Positions 1 through 18,590 of a stretch of 64,000 nucleotides of DNA are shown here, one piece after another (within the stretch, counting starts at the first letter, position 1; the number at the start of each line of letters is the position of its first letter). Location of the stretch: NCBI RefSeq assembly GCF_018691265.1, contig NW_024881283.1, positions 6,359,731-6,423,730 on the forward strand. Direction: 5' to 3'. Made by a program: the position numbers and the translations under genes. Under the pieces are notes generated by a model. That model did no database searches, was not told the origin of the DNA, and saw only the letters and a list, made by a program, of their open reading frames with translations. This stretch comes from Tyto alba. Taxonomy: Eukaryota > Chordata > Aves > Strigiformes > Tytonidae.

Positions 1-109
1 GTGCTGCCTCATGCCAACAAGAGGAAAGGGGGGACACAAGCTGCCTCGGCACAGTCCCCCCATTTCTCTCTGGCTCCTCAAGGACCCCTCTGGCCTCTCC
101 CTGCTCTAG

Positions 110-5087
<4,978 letters not shown>

Positions 5088-5689
5088 TGACCGCCACATT
5101 GGGCAGACGAGGTTGGGAGGGAGGGTGATGGGGCGGCCCTGGTCCCTACACCCCAGCACCCTGTTTCCTTGCACTGGACTCCCTCGAACATCCCGGGGAG
5201 CCGGGCTCTGGCGACAGGCGGGTTTGCTTGAGAAGACCGTGGTGAATTCAAGTAGTTCCTCCCTGTAAATACCTGCCCTTTGCCTTGGGGTGTACTGGGG
5301 GCCCACTGGGAACAGACATGTCCCTGGAAAAGGAGACTGGTCTGACTTGGACAGCTTGCCCTTTGCTGGGGGAAACCTGGATTTGGATGATTTAGGGGCA
5401 GGAGGGACGTTGCCCCATGGACATGAGGTTGTGCCACTGTTCTGGGGGCCAAGGGTGGGAAAGGGCCAGGTTTAACCCAAACACCTTCTTCCTCACCTAA
5501 GTGCACGCAGTGGGAGGACATGGAGGGAGACAGGGTGGTTGCAGGGTGTCTGGATGCCAGTGAGATGCCACTGTGTCCCTCCACTCTGTGACACACGGAC
5601 CATCCATCCTGGCTTGAGGCCACTGTGTCCCCAGGAAAGAGGAAGGGACGAGGAGAGAGAGGAGTGGGGAAAAATCCTCCAGCTAGAGC

Positions 5690-5695
5690 AATAAA
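5690..5695 (+). terminator. Likely TCEA3 polyadenylation signal
   Basis: AATAAA about 650 bases after the TCEA3 stop codon. The stretch 5038-5715 is then its 3' UTR. An ATTAAA near 5878 is an alternative. Confidence 0.6.
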
Positions 5696-6513
5696 AGTGT
5701 GAACTGTCTCTGCGGCACAGACTGCTTTCTGAAGAGGGGTTGGGACCTGTCCCCACCCTGGATTGAGCCTTGTGGTCCTCCTAGAGCTCCCGGCCAGCTC
5801 CAACACGTGCCTTGAATCCACCAGCCCCCAGCTTGGGATGTAACAGTGCTTGATGCTCATACATCACCTGCCTGGTGATTAAAGACCTTTAATTAAGGCC
5901 AGAGTGGCTCCCTGGCTGGGTCGGGATGCTGAAGGCTGGCCCACACCAGGGCAGCACCTCCACCAACAGCCAGGAGTGTTTTCTAGGGAAGGAGTATCAG
6001 TGACGGGCTGGGAGATGCACCGTTGGTTACAAGAGGTGCAGGATGGAGCCTTGTGGCATTGAGCCCGTCCCTTGCTGCCACCAGACACTCTTAGCAGCTC
6101 CGTTCAGAGGCAGCGAGACATGACAGGGATGCAGGTGAGGTCACGGTGACCGTGGGTGACTGTGGACAGGAGATGAGGACGCTGCTCCTGTGCCTGGGTG
6201 AGCCGACAGGCAGGACCGGAGGAGGATGGTGGAGCTGTTGACTTAACCGATCGTTAATTTTTTTAATCTTGGGATGAGGTGTGAATTTTTTTCCCCAGGA
6301 AGAGCTCAAGGCAGTTTGCACCCTGATTTGGGTGCTAACCTCCGGGTCTCTGGGGGTCCTGGCAGCCCAGTGAAGGGTCAGACACCCCTGAGCCCCCCGA
6401 GAATGCACTTTGGGCTGCTATGCTCATTAGCATGCCAAAGTCATTAATAAGCTTTCAAGGCAGTTATTTACACTTGCAAAGTGTGTGGCTGCAATTAAGG
6501 AATATAGTCGATT

Positions 6514-6531
6514 GGGGGGGGGGGGGGGGGG
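6514..6531 (+). repeat. Poly-G run of 18
   Basis: Uninterrupted G homopolymer followed by AA and seven more G. It is quadruplex-prone and prone to sequencing length error. Confidence 0.9.
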
Positions 6532-9500
6532 AAGGGGGGGTGATGAATAAAACATCAGTGTGACCTTGAGCGACAAGAGGAGCACAGGACAGTCAGCACT
6601 GTGCCAGCAGCATGCAGGACCGGGGTGCATGTGCTGCCCCCAGGATCTGGCCCCCTGCGGCACAGCGGGTGGGTGTCACTGGGGCGGGGGACAGCAAGGG
6701 GCTCTCTGGCACCCAGCTGTTTGCAGCAGTTCACACGGGCTCTGGGTGGCTCTTGGGGACAGTCCCCACGGCTGAGCCTCTGCCCCGCTCCACGAAGAGG
6801 GCACAAACGCCTGTGTGTGTTACAAAAACCCAGTTCATGAATTTACAGTCCCCAAACTGGGATGGTGGTCAGCATTCAGGGTCTGGCTGAGCCCTCTGGA
6901 AGATCCCGCTGTCCCCTCCCCAGCCATCAGCCCCATAGGTGCCATGTCCCCAGGGCTTTCCCCTCTCCTCTGCAGATGACGGTCCCCTCCTCCCCTCCAC
7001 ATCCCCCAGCCTGGTGAGGAATAAGTGCAGGCAAGAAACCCAGCAGCTGCCTGTCTTGCCAGCACTCAGCCCAGGAGATCTCTCTTGAACTTTGGGGGAA
7101 GTGGGCACTTCAATTCTGATTTTTCATCAGTGCTCAAGAGGTGTAGACATGGCTTCAAACAGCAAATGCTAATGCTTGTTCCCTCCTCTGCCCGCCTGCC
7201 TGCACAGTCTCTGTAGGCAGGGGGGCTCAGACAAGAGCCCTCAAGAGCTCTGGGGCTCTGTCGCAGCCCTGGCTGAGCTGAGCTCTTAGGAGTGGGTGGC
7301 CCAGCTCTACCCAGGGCTGTTCGTGACCTTGTAATGATGGAGAAGCCCGTAAGGTCCTAGCTAGGGGTTGCTTTTTCCTGCCCTGGGGCTCCAGGTTTTG
7401 GATGCTCCGAAGCTTCAGCAGAGGCTGGTGCCTCTTCCTGCCCGTCCCTGCCTTGCCCTGCATGAAACACTAAACCCTCCATGGGATGGAGCTGTTATTT
7501 CCAACCTATAACCTGCAACGCCTTAAACAAGCCCACAGCAGGACCCTCCCCAGCCAGGTCCCCCAGCTGCCACAATGCCACCAAACCCCGTCCCTGCCCC
7601 TCGGCCACCCCCCCACCCCCCCCGAGCAACCCCCAGGGGACACTCTGTCCCGCAGGTGCAGAATCCAGCACACAGACACCTGAGCATCCACATCTTCCTT
7701 TGCAATCCTGGCTTGCCCAGGGTTCAAACCCCCCCCCCCACTCCAGCCCCCAGACTCACCCGCATCGCGGGGCTTCGCTGCTGCCCTTCTCCCCCGCATT
7801 TTTTCCAGCCTTGACAAAAAAGCCCAGCGCTTTGCTGTTCAGCAGTTTCCTTGGCAACCCCATTTCCCCATCCTCATGCTCGATGCCTTGCTAACCCCCC
7901 TGGCCCCTGTCGCTGGCCCCCAAAGCACCGTGGCGGGTCCCTGCCCACAGGGATGGAGCAGGAGGTGGTGGGTCCTGAACCCCCCCGGGAGGGCTGGTCC
8001 TGGGGGGGACCCTCCAGCCAGGGCTTACCGAGCACTGTGAGCTTCTTGGAAAGGGGATGGAGCAGCTGGTGGTGAATCGTGGTGGAACTGAACCAAATTA
8101 ACACAGTTCTGGAGCTGGCCTTTGCTCCCCGGTTTGGGTCCCTGTGCTCCCCCTGCCCTGGGCAGCAGGACCCCCCCCTCAGCACCAAGGAGGGGTTGGA
8201 CCCCTCCAAACCCTCTCTGGGGTGCTGCCGTGGCTGCATGCCCCCCCCCCCCCCAGGAGGCTCGCAGTGTTTTGGGGGCTACTTCTGGCTGGTGGGAGAA
8301 TCTCTGGATCTGCCAATTAAGCCTAATCCTGTGCATGCCTTGGGCTGTGGCGTCACAATCTCGTGCATGGCAGGACGGCTGAACGCACGTCCCGCGTCAG
8401 CAAAGCCTGGCACTGCCAGGTTTTCAGTCTGGGGTGAGGAATCGGGGGCTGGTGGGGCTCACCCCGACCTCTCACCAAGCCCTGGGGGCTGGGGCATCCG
8501 GAGCGGTGCTGAGCGCGGGGCGCTGGCTTCACCCCGCACCGTCAGGGCTTGCGGACGAGCCCTGGACACGGGCCACGGCAGAGCCCTTGACTCCAGGCTG
8601 CACCCGAGGAGCTGTGTTTGACAGGAGTCTGACCCTCGTTAGGGCTGCTCCGCAATTAGCCACCAGGTCCTGACAGCCCCCGAGCCGCCCCGCCAGCTCA
8701 TGGGCCTTGGGGAGGCTGGAAACCCAAGTGATATTTATCTATTTATTCACAGCTTCATCAGCTGCTTTGGTTTCCCTCCCATAAATGTCAGGAGGCTCTG
8801 CCTGATGTTCCCACTGTAGAACCGGCAGATTGTCCTCTCTGGTCACCGGCACCGGGGCACAGCAGCCTGTCCAAGTGACAACCTTACTCCTTGCCCCAGC
8901 AGCATGGGAGCTGCCCCTGCACCCAGCTTTTAGCCTTGGGGGTATAATCCTGCTTTGTCCTCCTTCACTTCAGGGCTGCTTGAATTTGCAGCAGGAGAAG
9001 AAAAAGCGCATTAATAAATGGATTAAACTGACCCTCCCCTTGCTCCTGGCTCAGGGGGAGGAGCTGAAGGGGTGCCCAAAGAAAGGATTTGCCTTCAAAA
9101 ACCAGAGAAATGTGCCAAAGCACGCTGCAAGGGCAGGGGGGGGGAAGCCTGAGACAGCATCAGCAGCCTCTGCGATAAAATCTGGGGGGGTGCACAAGGA
9201 TGAACAGACCCCAAACCCCCCATCCCAACCGCCCAAGTGCCCAATTGCAGGGATGGCCCTTCCCCTCCCAAGGGAATATCCCCCCCTCCTGTAGCCAGAA
9301 GGACTCCTAGATGTTATTTCCACACCTCAGCTCCTCATTTGACGTTAATGTCCCAGCCCTTTGACAGGGCTGGGCAGATTCCCCGCTGCCCAACCCGGTG
9401 CGGAGGTGCTTACTTTGCAAGCTGAGCAATCAATAGGTAATTACCTGCCAGGCACAGGCGCTCGCTGTCTCCCCAGACCTCAAAAACCACATGCAATATT

Positions 9501-12500
9501 TATGTGCCTGACAGGCGTGGGCTCTCGGCATGACCTGCTTTGCTGTTGTCAGTAGAGAGGATTCAGCTCTCCTGGGAAAACCACCACAGCTCCACCGGTC
9601 ACGTCGCTCCCGCCTTCGCATCGAGGCTGCTCCGACGGTGACGTCCCCAGGGTGATGCTCGACATGGGGGGGAACATGCCCAGTGGAGTGGACAAGGGAA
9701 GGGGCCAGCCCTGCTCAGGAATTAAGCTGATTTTCTTGAAAAAGCAGGAAAACGCAGCACTAGGGTTGCTTGGGGAGGGGGCAGGAATGATGCTGAGGGT
9801 GCTGAGCAGGGTGGGGGGAGCCCAGAAAACTCTCCGTGCCCCGGTGAGCTGGGAAAGGCACCCACCGTGCCCCCCAATACAGGGGTCCATCAGAGCATTG
9901 CTGAGCTCAGGGACACCAACAGCTACTCCCCAAATCCCAAAGGGGCTGCTCAGTACCCCCAAAGCCGAGCAGAGCTGGATTCAGGTGGGATGTGGTGCTA
10001 GATGAAAGCAAGAGGCCCTACATTTTTTAGGGGGACCACATCTGCTGCATTACCTTCGAGCCGTGGCTCGGTTGGAGCCTTTAAATCACTCAGCTGCTCT
10101 GCTGATGGGCGCTTTTTTTCCAGCTTTTTGTTTTAATTAAACCCCAAAGCTCTGGTTTTCCTGAGCACAAGGGGCATGGGAGGATGGAGCGTGTGGGGAT
10201 TTGGGGCTGGATCCCACAGGTACCGGCTGTCAAAGGATGCGGAGGTGTGGTGGGTCCCTAAATATCTGGAGGAGCTGGGCAAAGTTATACAGGGCAGTCG
10301 CAGCAGGACACCCCAGGCACTGAGTAACACAAAACCGTCATTAAAACAGGGGGGAAAAAATTGCTGAGCCTCTCAGTGCTGGCTGCAGCTCCGGGCTGGG
10401 ATGCAGACTGAGCAATTTCCTTTCTCCTTCATTGTTCTGTGTTGGTGCGAGTGAATCAGCTGCGTCGGAGCAGTTCCGCAAACAATACGGTGATTGCTCA
10501 AACCAGCCCTGTCGCCCAGCCCAGCTCTTCCCCAGCCAAGCCAACATACTCAGAGCAAAGCCATGGATTTGGCCTGACTGGGTATTTTTTTTTTTTTTTT
10601 TCCCTGCAAAACAGGGGAAAAAAATAGTTTGTCACCTATGTTTGCAATCGATTGGAGGGAAACACTTCACTGAACTGTAGAGGTTCAATCCTGCAATGTC
10701 CTAAATCAGCCCCCAACCTCCCCCCGGGCTTTTTGATGATTAAATACAACTAATGAGCCCAAACTGGACCCAAACCTTTACTTTTAAAATGAAACATGTT
10801 GCATGGAAAATTGCAGAATATACTTTTCCTAAAGAAAAACCTATGTCCTTTTGTTTCCTGGATGAAGAGGTTTGCTGAGTCTGCAGAGCACTTTGATCTC
10901 AGCCTTCCTAAAATCACAGCACTTGGCAGAGACATTTTTTCCCTGCATTAGCTGAACAAGCAGAGAAGGAAGAACTGAGAAAAGATCCCCCGTTAAAAGC
11001 AAAAAAAAACCCCAAAAGCACAAAGACCAGTCTTTTTTGGAATTCAGCTGGAGCCATGCATGCTCTTCCCTCTCAGGGCCAGAGTGGAGGAGATGCCAGG
11101 GAAAACACCCCAAGAAATGCTTATAAAACCACCCCCCAGCTCCCCCAGACCACAAGAATTTCCATCCCTGTGTTTCCCACCATCAGTAAGTCGACCTAAA
11201 TATTACAGAGAAAAAAAAATACCACATTAACTTTTTCATCTGACACTTATTTTTCTCCCTGCCAGGAGCTCTCGGGCACTCGGCAATTAGGAGTGGCAGA
11301 TTAATCTTGAGAGATATAATGAAGTGCCACGCAGTTTGAGGAAAGAGCTGGTGAGCAGGGGCGGTTTGCTCTCTGGATTAACATGTTTAGACCAGGTTTG
11401 GGTGCAGGGAGAGCACCCAGGGAGGGAGGGTGGTGGGAAAGAGGAGGGAGCTGGGGAGCTCAGCTGGTGTTCAAGGCTCATCCTCATGCCCGGGTCCTCT
11501 GCATCCCACCACATGGACCAGGCAGGGTTTGTGCTGCAGAAGAGAGATGATATTTATGCATTTTCTAACCCTGATTTGCTTGGTTGCAACATCCCTAAAT
11601 TATCTTTCCGCACACTTTGCACCACCCCAGCGTCTCCCAGCCACATGCAGCCCCTGGACGATGATTTCCTTGAGCAAAAAAATGTCCCAGAATGGCAGGT
11701 TGGGGTTGTGCCCAAGCTCTGGTTCACCCCAGCCGTGTCTGTGCCTCCTTTCTCCAAGGTCCCTGTGAACTCGAAAGCTGAGAGCAGCTGGCACCGAAGG
11801 CCACATTCTTCCAACGAGCTGCCTTGTCTTTCCAAAGTGAAAATATAAATAGCTCGTCCTGTAACGAAGTGATTACCCAGGAGCCGTGCCACCACTGCCA
11901 GCCGCTCTTAGCAGACCCATTACCCACAGCCAGCCAATTTACTCCCAAGTCTGGCAGGGTCAGCAACTGTCAGGGAAGCAAATGTTAATTAACTGCACTC
12001 TGCAAAGCAGCCTGGCCGAGCGGGGCGGGCAATTAGGGAGTTAACTGCAACCTCCACTGCGCTGGGATGGTGGTGAAAGGGGTGGCTGAGCCGCCTGGGC
12101 TGCGCTGGGGAGGGACCTGCTCCAGCTCTGCAGCAATAAATCGGGGTGAGGGCACTACCTCTGCGTTGGGGACACGCGTGTCATGCTGCAAACGTGGGCA
12201 CCAGCGAGGCCGCATGTGTCCGTGCGTCCCTTCGTGCATCGCCCGCCCTGGGCCAGCGCCCATCTCCATGGCGAGCTGTCCCCTCTGCCAGGGGGACGTG
12301 CTCCCTCTGCCCAGCCATTTTGCAGGTAAATGTGATATTTCCTTGGGGCGGGAGAGCTGCGCTGAATATAAAAACTCCTGGTGATGGGAGATGCAGAGCC
12401 CCGGGAGGAATCATGTGCTAATGCCCTTACACTGCTGCCGCGGTGAGTCATCCAGGCCCTCCGAGGATCCCGGCTGCTCTTGGATACGGAGGACGGTAGA

Positions 12501-13098
12501 AGCACAAGGCGAGAGGAAAAATTGCTTCACTCACAAGATATCTTGGCTACAGCAAGGAAAAAAAAAAAAAATAAAAAAAAAAAATCCCCTTGCCATCCAC
12601 CCACATCTCCAGTCCCAAGGCCACGGGGAGGAGGGGGTCTAGTGTTTGCTGTTGGGTGGACAAGGAGAGAGGCTCATTTAGCAGAGAAATGGGAACATTA
12701 GCCTGGGAGCATTTCAAGTCATTAATGGAGCACAATTATTAGTGGTTTTCTTTCCCCCGGTAGCTGGTATCTCTGCGGGTGGGAGGGGGATGGGTCTCTC
12801 CATCAGGCTGGTGGGAAAAAAAATCCATCCTGGGGTTGGAAATCAGGTTGGAGCAACACCTTGGCGGTGGTTGTGAGGAGACACTGCCTCCCTTCACCCA
12901 TGGCAGCATCGCTGTTCCTGCTCTCTCGGTCACTCCACCACATCCGTATGGACACACTCGTGTTGCTGCCTCGATGGGGACAGGAGGGTCCCCAGCTCCC
13001 AGGTACTGCGGCCACCCCTGTCCAAGCTTTGCTCCATGCTGTCCCATGGGAGACGCACAGCTGCGTTTGCACAGAAAGAGCAAGTTAAAACCCCAAAC

Positions 13099-13103
<5 letters not shown>

Positions 13104-13133
<30 letters not shown>
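13104..13133 (+). repeat. Poly-A run of 30
   Basis: Uninterrupted A homopolymer with no obvious retrocopy upstream, so it looks like a simple repeat. Confidence 0.9.
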
Positions 13134-13135
<2 letters not shown>

Positions 13136-16100
13136 AAATCTCTTAAATCAACACCATTTTAGCTAAGAGAACACCTCCATGAGCCAGGGCTGCTTCCCAG
13201 TGTGGCTCTGCCTTTGCTGAGCTGGGGAGAGAGAAGGGATTTGCACATCAAATACAACCTCCTCCCCCCAAAACTGCTGCAGCCCAAACCTGGGGGGCGG
13301 GGGGGAGTCTGTTTTCAGCCTCCTTTCCCTCGTAAATAAACATCTGCCAGCAGAGTGCTTCCTTCAGCCCAAGGGTTTTGTTAGGCATCGGTCATTTAAT
13401 ATTGCTTTTAAATACTTGTGTTTGGCTCTTAGCCGCTTCACCTGGCTCTGAGCGGGGATGCTGGCATTTTGTGTTTAGAAAATATGTCTATATTTAGATA
13501 GACAGACAGATAGATATGGAAGAAGAGCTGTTCCAATCATTAAACCACTGCTTTCAATTTTTTCCTTATTACTATTCTTTATTCAACCATGGACTGGACT
13601 GGCCAACTGCTCCCTGGGGACAGGCCAGCTGAGACCTGCAGGTTTGCAGCCCTAAAATGGTTTTCCAGAAAAAAAATCACCCTCAACCCAATCATCAGAG
13701 AAGAAATCTTCCCTGCAAATGTCTTCCCAAGGCTGCAGCGTGCGGGAAGAGGACAGGGACGTGGCTGGAGGGCCCAGGTGGGTGGCCCAGAGCTGAGTCT
13801 GTCCCCAGCTTTGTGCTGAGCTGTGATGGCTTTGGGGAGGAAGAGTGGGAGCGAGAGGGGGGAAGATCCTGCACATCTGTGAGATGCTGGGGGGGTGGGG
13901 TGCGTGAGGGGATTTTTGTGCCTTTTGGGAGTAAAAAGAAAAGGGAGAGACAAATCACCTTCTGTGATCAGCTGTCTCAGGTTTTGCAGGCTGGAGAGGC
14001 TGGAGGAGGCGAAATTGTCTTTGAAGCTGGGGGAAGCACTAACAGGCGATGCAGCAGCCTTCGCTTGCACTGCTCCTCTTCCTCTGGCCCCTGCCTGCTC
14101 CCTGTCTTTGCCCAGCCCCGGACCAGCACCGTGGTGCTGGCAGCCCACCCTCGGGACAGCCAAAACACCCGTTCAGGGGTGCCCAGCATCAGGCCAGGGC
14201 CTCGGTGGTGCTCCCATGCCAGGCTTTCACCGTGCCACATATTTCCTCCGAGACCCATCACCGATGGGATTCAACTCATAGTTTAAGCCACCCCAGCTTG
14301 GATGTGTCCGGGTATCTCGCCTCTGCCAGTAAAGCCCAAAACGTGGGTGCCAGCACCCCCCAGTCCAGCCCTCGCTGGCATTCCCACTCCTTTCCCCCGA
14401 CACCGCTCACGTTTCCCTGGATACCACCACCATGACCACAGACAAGCCGTGCCATCCCCCAGTCTCCGGAGGATCCCAGTGCTGGCCGATAGACCGGGAA
14501 CACCAGCAGCGGCTCTGCCCCACGGCTCGGCATCACTCCCGGCAGCAGCCAGGGAAGCAGGTGGCCGTCTTGGAAAAATACAGCATTGGGCAGCCACCAT
14601 CTGTGTCCCTTTGGATGGAGGAGGTGCTGCCCTCCCCAGGTCCTCTCCCGAGGCCGCTGGGACAAGCCGGGACAGATGGCAGCGGGCATCTGATTTTATC
14701 AGGCTGGGGACTGAAGCAAAGCAAAATCTCTAGCGCTGGCAAAGGGCAGGAGGAGGAACCCACCCGAGCAGCCGTGGCAGAGGTGGCATCGCCATGAACG
14801 CTGACACGCATCTTCTGCAGTAATCCGGTGAGGGTGGGAAGGTTCATCATCTTATTTGAAGCTTTGAGGGCAGTTTCTTGCCTTCTGCTCCTCTCCAGGT
14901 GCTTTCACACATTCACAGCACCCGGGAAAGGAGGATGCACAGGTGCCACCATGAGAAATGGGCAAGCCCTCCCCTCACGGCTGTGTTTGACACCCAGTGG
15001 GGCTGCAGGGACCTGAAATGTAGACACGGAGCTTTCCATAAGTTCCACTGGTCGTTGCAGCTCTCAAGGAAGAGGCTGGGCACCCCCAAAGCCCCAACCT
15101 GCAGCAATTTATTTGAAGACACAGGTAGGGTTGGCCCCTATAGCCAGATGTTTTCAGTCCTCCGCAGCCATCAGGGAGCTGTGTGTGGGTACACAGTGGA
15201 CCCTGAGCCTGCGCTGGCCGAGGCACCCAGGGGCTGAAATGCCTCCTGATGGAGGGGGATGTGTCAAAAGAAAACACCCAACCAACAAGTGATGTTGGCT
15301 CTTCTGCCAGAGACCTGGTTTGGACAAGACAGGGACAAGCTGGCTGGTGACCAAAGGTCTTTGCTTGGGCTCTGGCCAAGCCTGCATTCAGCCTGGCTTT
15401 AGCTGATACCAACTCCCGAGCCCTTAAGAGCTTTATCAAAGTGTCAAGGAAAAGTCCTGAGCTTTTCGGAGCGAGCCTTGCCCCGGTGTTGAACTGACCA
15501 TCACCACTCCTGACATCCAGGACTGAAGCCTTGCAGGTGAAGGATGCTGCAGCCTGATGCCCTGCAGCAAGTCCTGCCTTCAGGACCTGCTGAGCACCTT
15601 TCAAAACCTCCCAGGATCCTGCCACAAACCCGAGCACCGCTCTGGGACCTGCTGCCTGCGAGCCCACACTGCGGTGGGGACATGCTGGTCCCCGTGCTGC
15701 CCCATAGCCGGGCAGTCACCCTGCCCTGACCGGGTACCTGCTGGGTACAGCGAGCAGGCTCCTGGCTAGCTGGGAAAAGGGCCTTAATCACACGTGTAAA
15801 ATACTCTGAAAACCACCAGTGCTCAACTCTGAAAACCACCAGAGCTCAATTATATGCCACTGCTTCCCTGACCTTCACATAGTGCCCTGCAGGGACTGAC
15901 TGGCATGAAAGTGCCAGTCGGAGCTGGATGCTCCTTCTGCAGCTCCTGATGCTGGTGCTGCCAGGTCAGAGCCACCCAAATCTCCATCCTTCAGCCCAAA
16001 CACCAACCTTAATTAAACCCTCCTATGACTTTCCACCAGGAGGAGGTTTTCTGTCCTTTCCTAACCCCAAACTAACTCATCCCACGGACATTTGGAGGAG

Positions 16101-18444
16101 CACAAACAAGGTGAGAGGAGAACCGAGCTCCGTGCCTGGAGCAAGAGGCACCAAAGTGGTGCTGGGGGAGAGGAGCCAGGCTGCACCCCGTGATTCGGAA
16201 CAGTTTGAGAGCAGCAGGATTGCAGCTGGGTTAGTGCTGACCTGGATTCACAACATCAAAGGCAACACCCGCTTCCTCCCCCGTGGCCCCGGAGCCCTCA
16301 GAGGAGGTGAATTAATGGGCTGAACACCCACGCGTCCGTCCCACCCCACAGCACCGGCTCTGCCGTGGATGTGCCGGCGATGGCTCGGCTGTGGGGACTG
16401 TGGGTAATGGCAGGAGCAGCCTTGCTGCCCCGGGTGCTGTGGCAGGAAGCTAAAAAGCTACAGAAAAATGAAATACTTTATATGCTGAGAAAGAAAACTG
16501 CTTCCTCCATGACCAAAGGTGAACCAGGGGGTCTAACCCAGGTCTGGCCTGGGTCTAACCCCTGTCCTGCTGGTGCAGCAACAGGCACCAGCAAATCCCC
16601 TGACAGACCTGTGAGAGATGGACAAATGGACCTTATTCCCTTAGGAAACCGGGCTGTAAAACTCCTCCCCGTCCCTTGGTAGTGTAACACATATATCTGC
16701 ACACACACACACACGCGCGCGCACCCACATACACGTACACGGGGCCCTTGTCCCTCCATCATGTCACGACTAGCCACAGGCACCCAGGACACACAATCCC
16801 ACGTCACAGCCTCAAGGGACCTGCTCCCTGCCCGGAAAAACCCAGCCCCAGCCCCTTCGGGGAGTCCAGGGCTCACGTTCACATCAATTCCCTCCACCAG
16901 CAGCTCAAAGCTTTATTTTTCTATCACAGCTCCGCAGCTCAGAGCAGCATCCCACCCTGGATTCCCCCCTCCCCAAGATGGTTCATTTATGAGATGACTC
17001 ACAGGTTGTTAACGCTCCCGACACGCATCGGATGGAAAGCAGTGATGCCACCTCCGAGAGCCAGCCGGGGCTGGGGGGGGGGAGACACAGCCCAGGCTCA
17101 CAGCTCCCCAAAATCCAAGGAGACACTGCCAGTTCCCAATCAATGCTCCATTGTCAGCCAAAGGCGGCACTGAAGTGTGTGTGTGTGGGGAAATACCTAA
17201 ATAAGCATCAATCAGGGAAAAAAAAGGCTCCTGTGGGGATTGAGTCCCCGGGGTGGGGTATGGTGCAGCGTCCTTTGCCGCCAGCACGGCTCGGGGAGGC
17301 TGATGATGCCCGTGAGCCATAGGCTGGCCCTGTCCCTGTCCTTGCTATGGGGCCAGGCATGAGCCTGGGTAAGGGAAAAGGGTTCAGCAACCCCTTAATT
17401 AAATTAATCAGTTTGGAGGTGTTTTTCAAGGAATCAGGATGAACCAGGTGATGCACCCACCCTGTATTTGTAAGGACCCTTGGTGCACCCAGCCCTGGGT
17501 GGGAGCAGGGTGGCATCATCACCAGCTCGAGCCCGGCAAGGGGACAATCTCCCTCCTGTCCCAGAGACACTGAGAACATCTCGGGGACACCAGTGGCATC
17601 ACCCGCCAGGACACCGCTGATCTCCAGGGATGGGATCGGTGCCTGCGAAGTGCCAAGCAGTGATTTCCCAACACAGCTCCGACCCTGGGCATCTCGCAGC
17701 AGCTTGTCCAGCGCTGTGCAAATACCCTGCCCTCAGAGACAGCCTCCCCCACACACAATGCCGAGGAAATAACGCTGCAAAAAAACCCCTCCCTCTCCCC
17801 ATTCAGCCACGCATAATGGCGAGGCAGGGAAGAATCTCATCTGATTTTAACTCCCCTGACTGACGGGCTTTGTTCTTTCCCAGCAGCTGCCCCGCAAGGT
17901 ATGAAAACACTCAGATCTGTTGACGTGGGAAAACAAAACACACAAATCAGCCCATTTTCCTCTTCAAGGCCAATTTACTAGGAGCTGTCAGCAGAAGGAG
18001 GGGAAGCGATAAGCCCTGGGGAGCTGGGGGGAAGCAGCCTGGACCCACAGCTTGGTGGGTATTGGTGTGGTTGGGCTGATGTTTGCGGAGCAGCTGGTCC
18101 ATTTGCTCCCTTTCTTGCAAGCCCCCAGATATCTCAGACGTACAGAAAAATAGGGCAATGTTTTCTGCTGTGGTTCCCCAAAGTGTGATCCTGTCATCCT
18201 TCTAAGCAAGGGGAGCTGGGTGCAAATGGAATCCCCAAAAGTGGTTCACCACAAGCTGGGCTCCATCCATGTTCCTCCAGATGCAATGGGAGAGATAGGA
18301 ATCTGCCGAGCCCATCCGTCCAACTCGCTTGGAGGGGCTGAGTTAGGATGGGCTGAATCAGGGCCCAAAGGAGTGTAACGGCAGCTCAGGGAGAGCAGGA
18401 GGGGTTGGTAAATCCCACCTGGTGTATCAGTTATGTATCAGAGA

Positions 18445-18590
18445 GATGGATGGATGGATGGATGGATGGATGGATGGATGGATGGATGGATGGATGGATG
18501 GATGGATGAATGGATGGATGGATGGATGGATGGATGGATGGATGGATGGATGGATGGATGGATGGATGGATGGATGGATGGACGGATGGA
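18445..18590 (+). repeat. GATG tetranucleotide microsatellite
   Basis: About 36 copies of GATG/GGAT with one GATGAATG interruption near 18507 and one GACG unit near the 3' end. It is open in all plus frames and gives a spurious Met-Asp-Gly-Trp repeat ORF. Confidence 0.97.

Noticed and set aside
7481..7894. 137-codon Pro/Ser-rich plus-strand frame as a gene
   Set aside because: Overlapping open frames of similar length on both strands, no domain, no splice context; composition noise from C-rich sequence.
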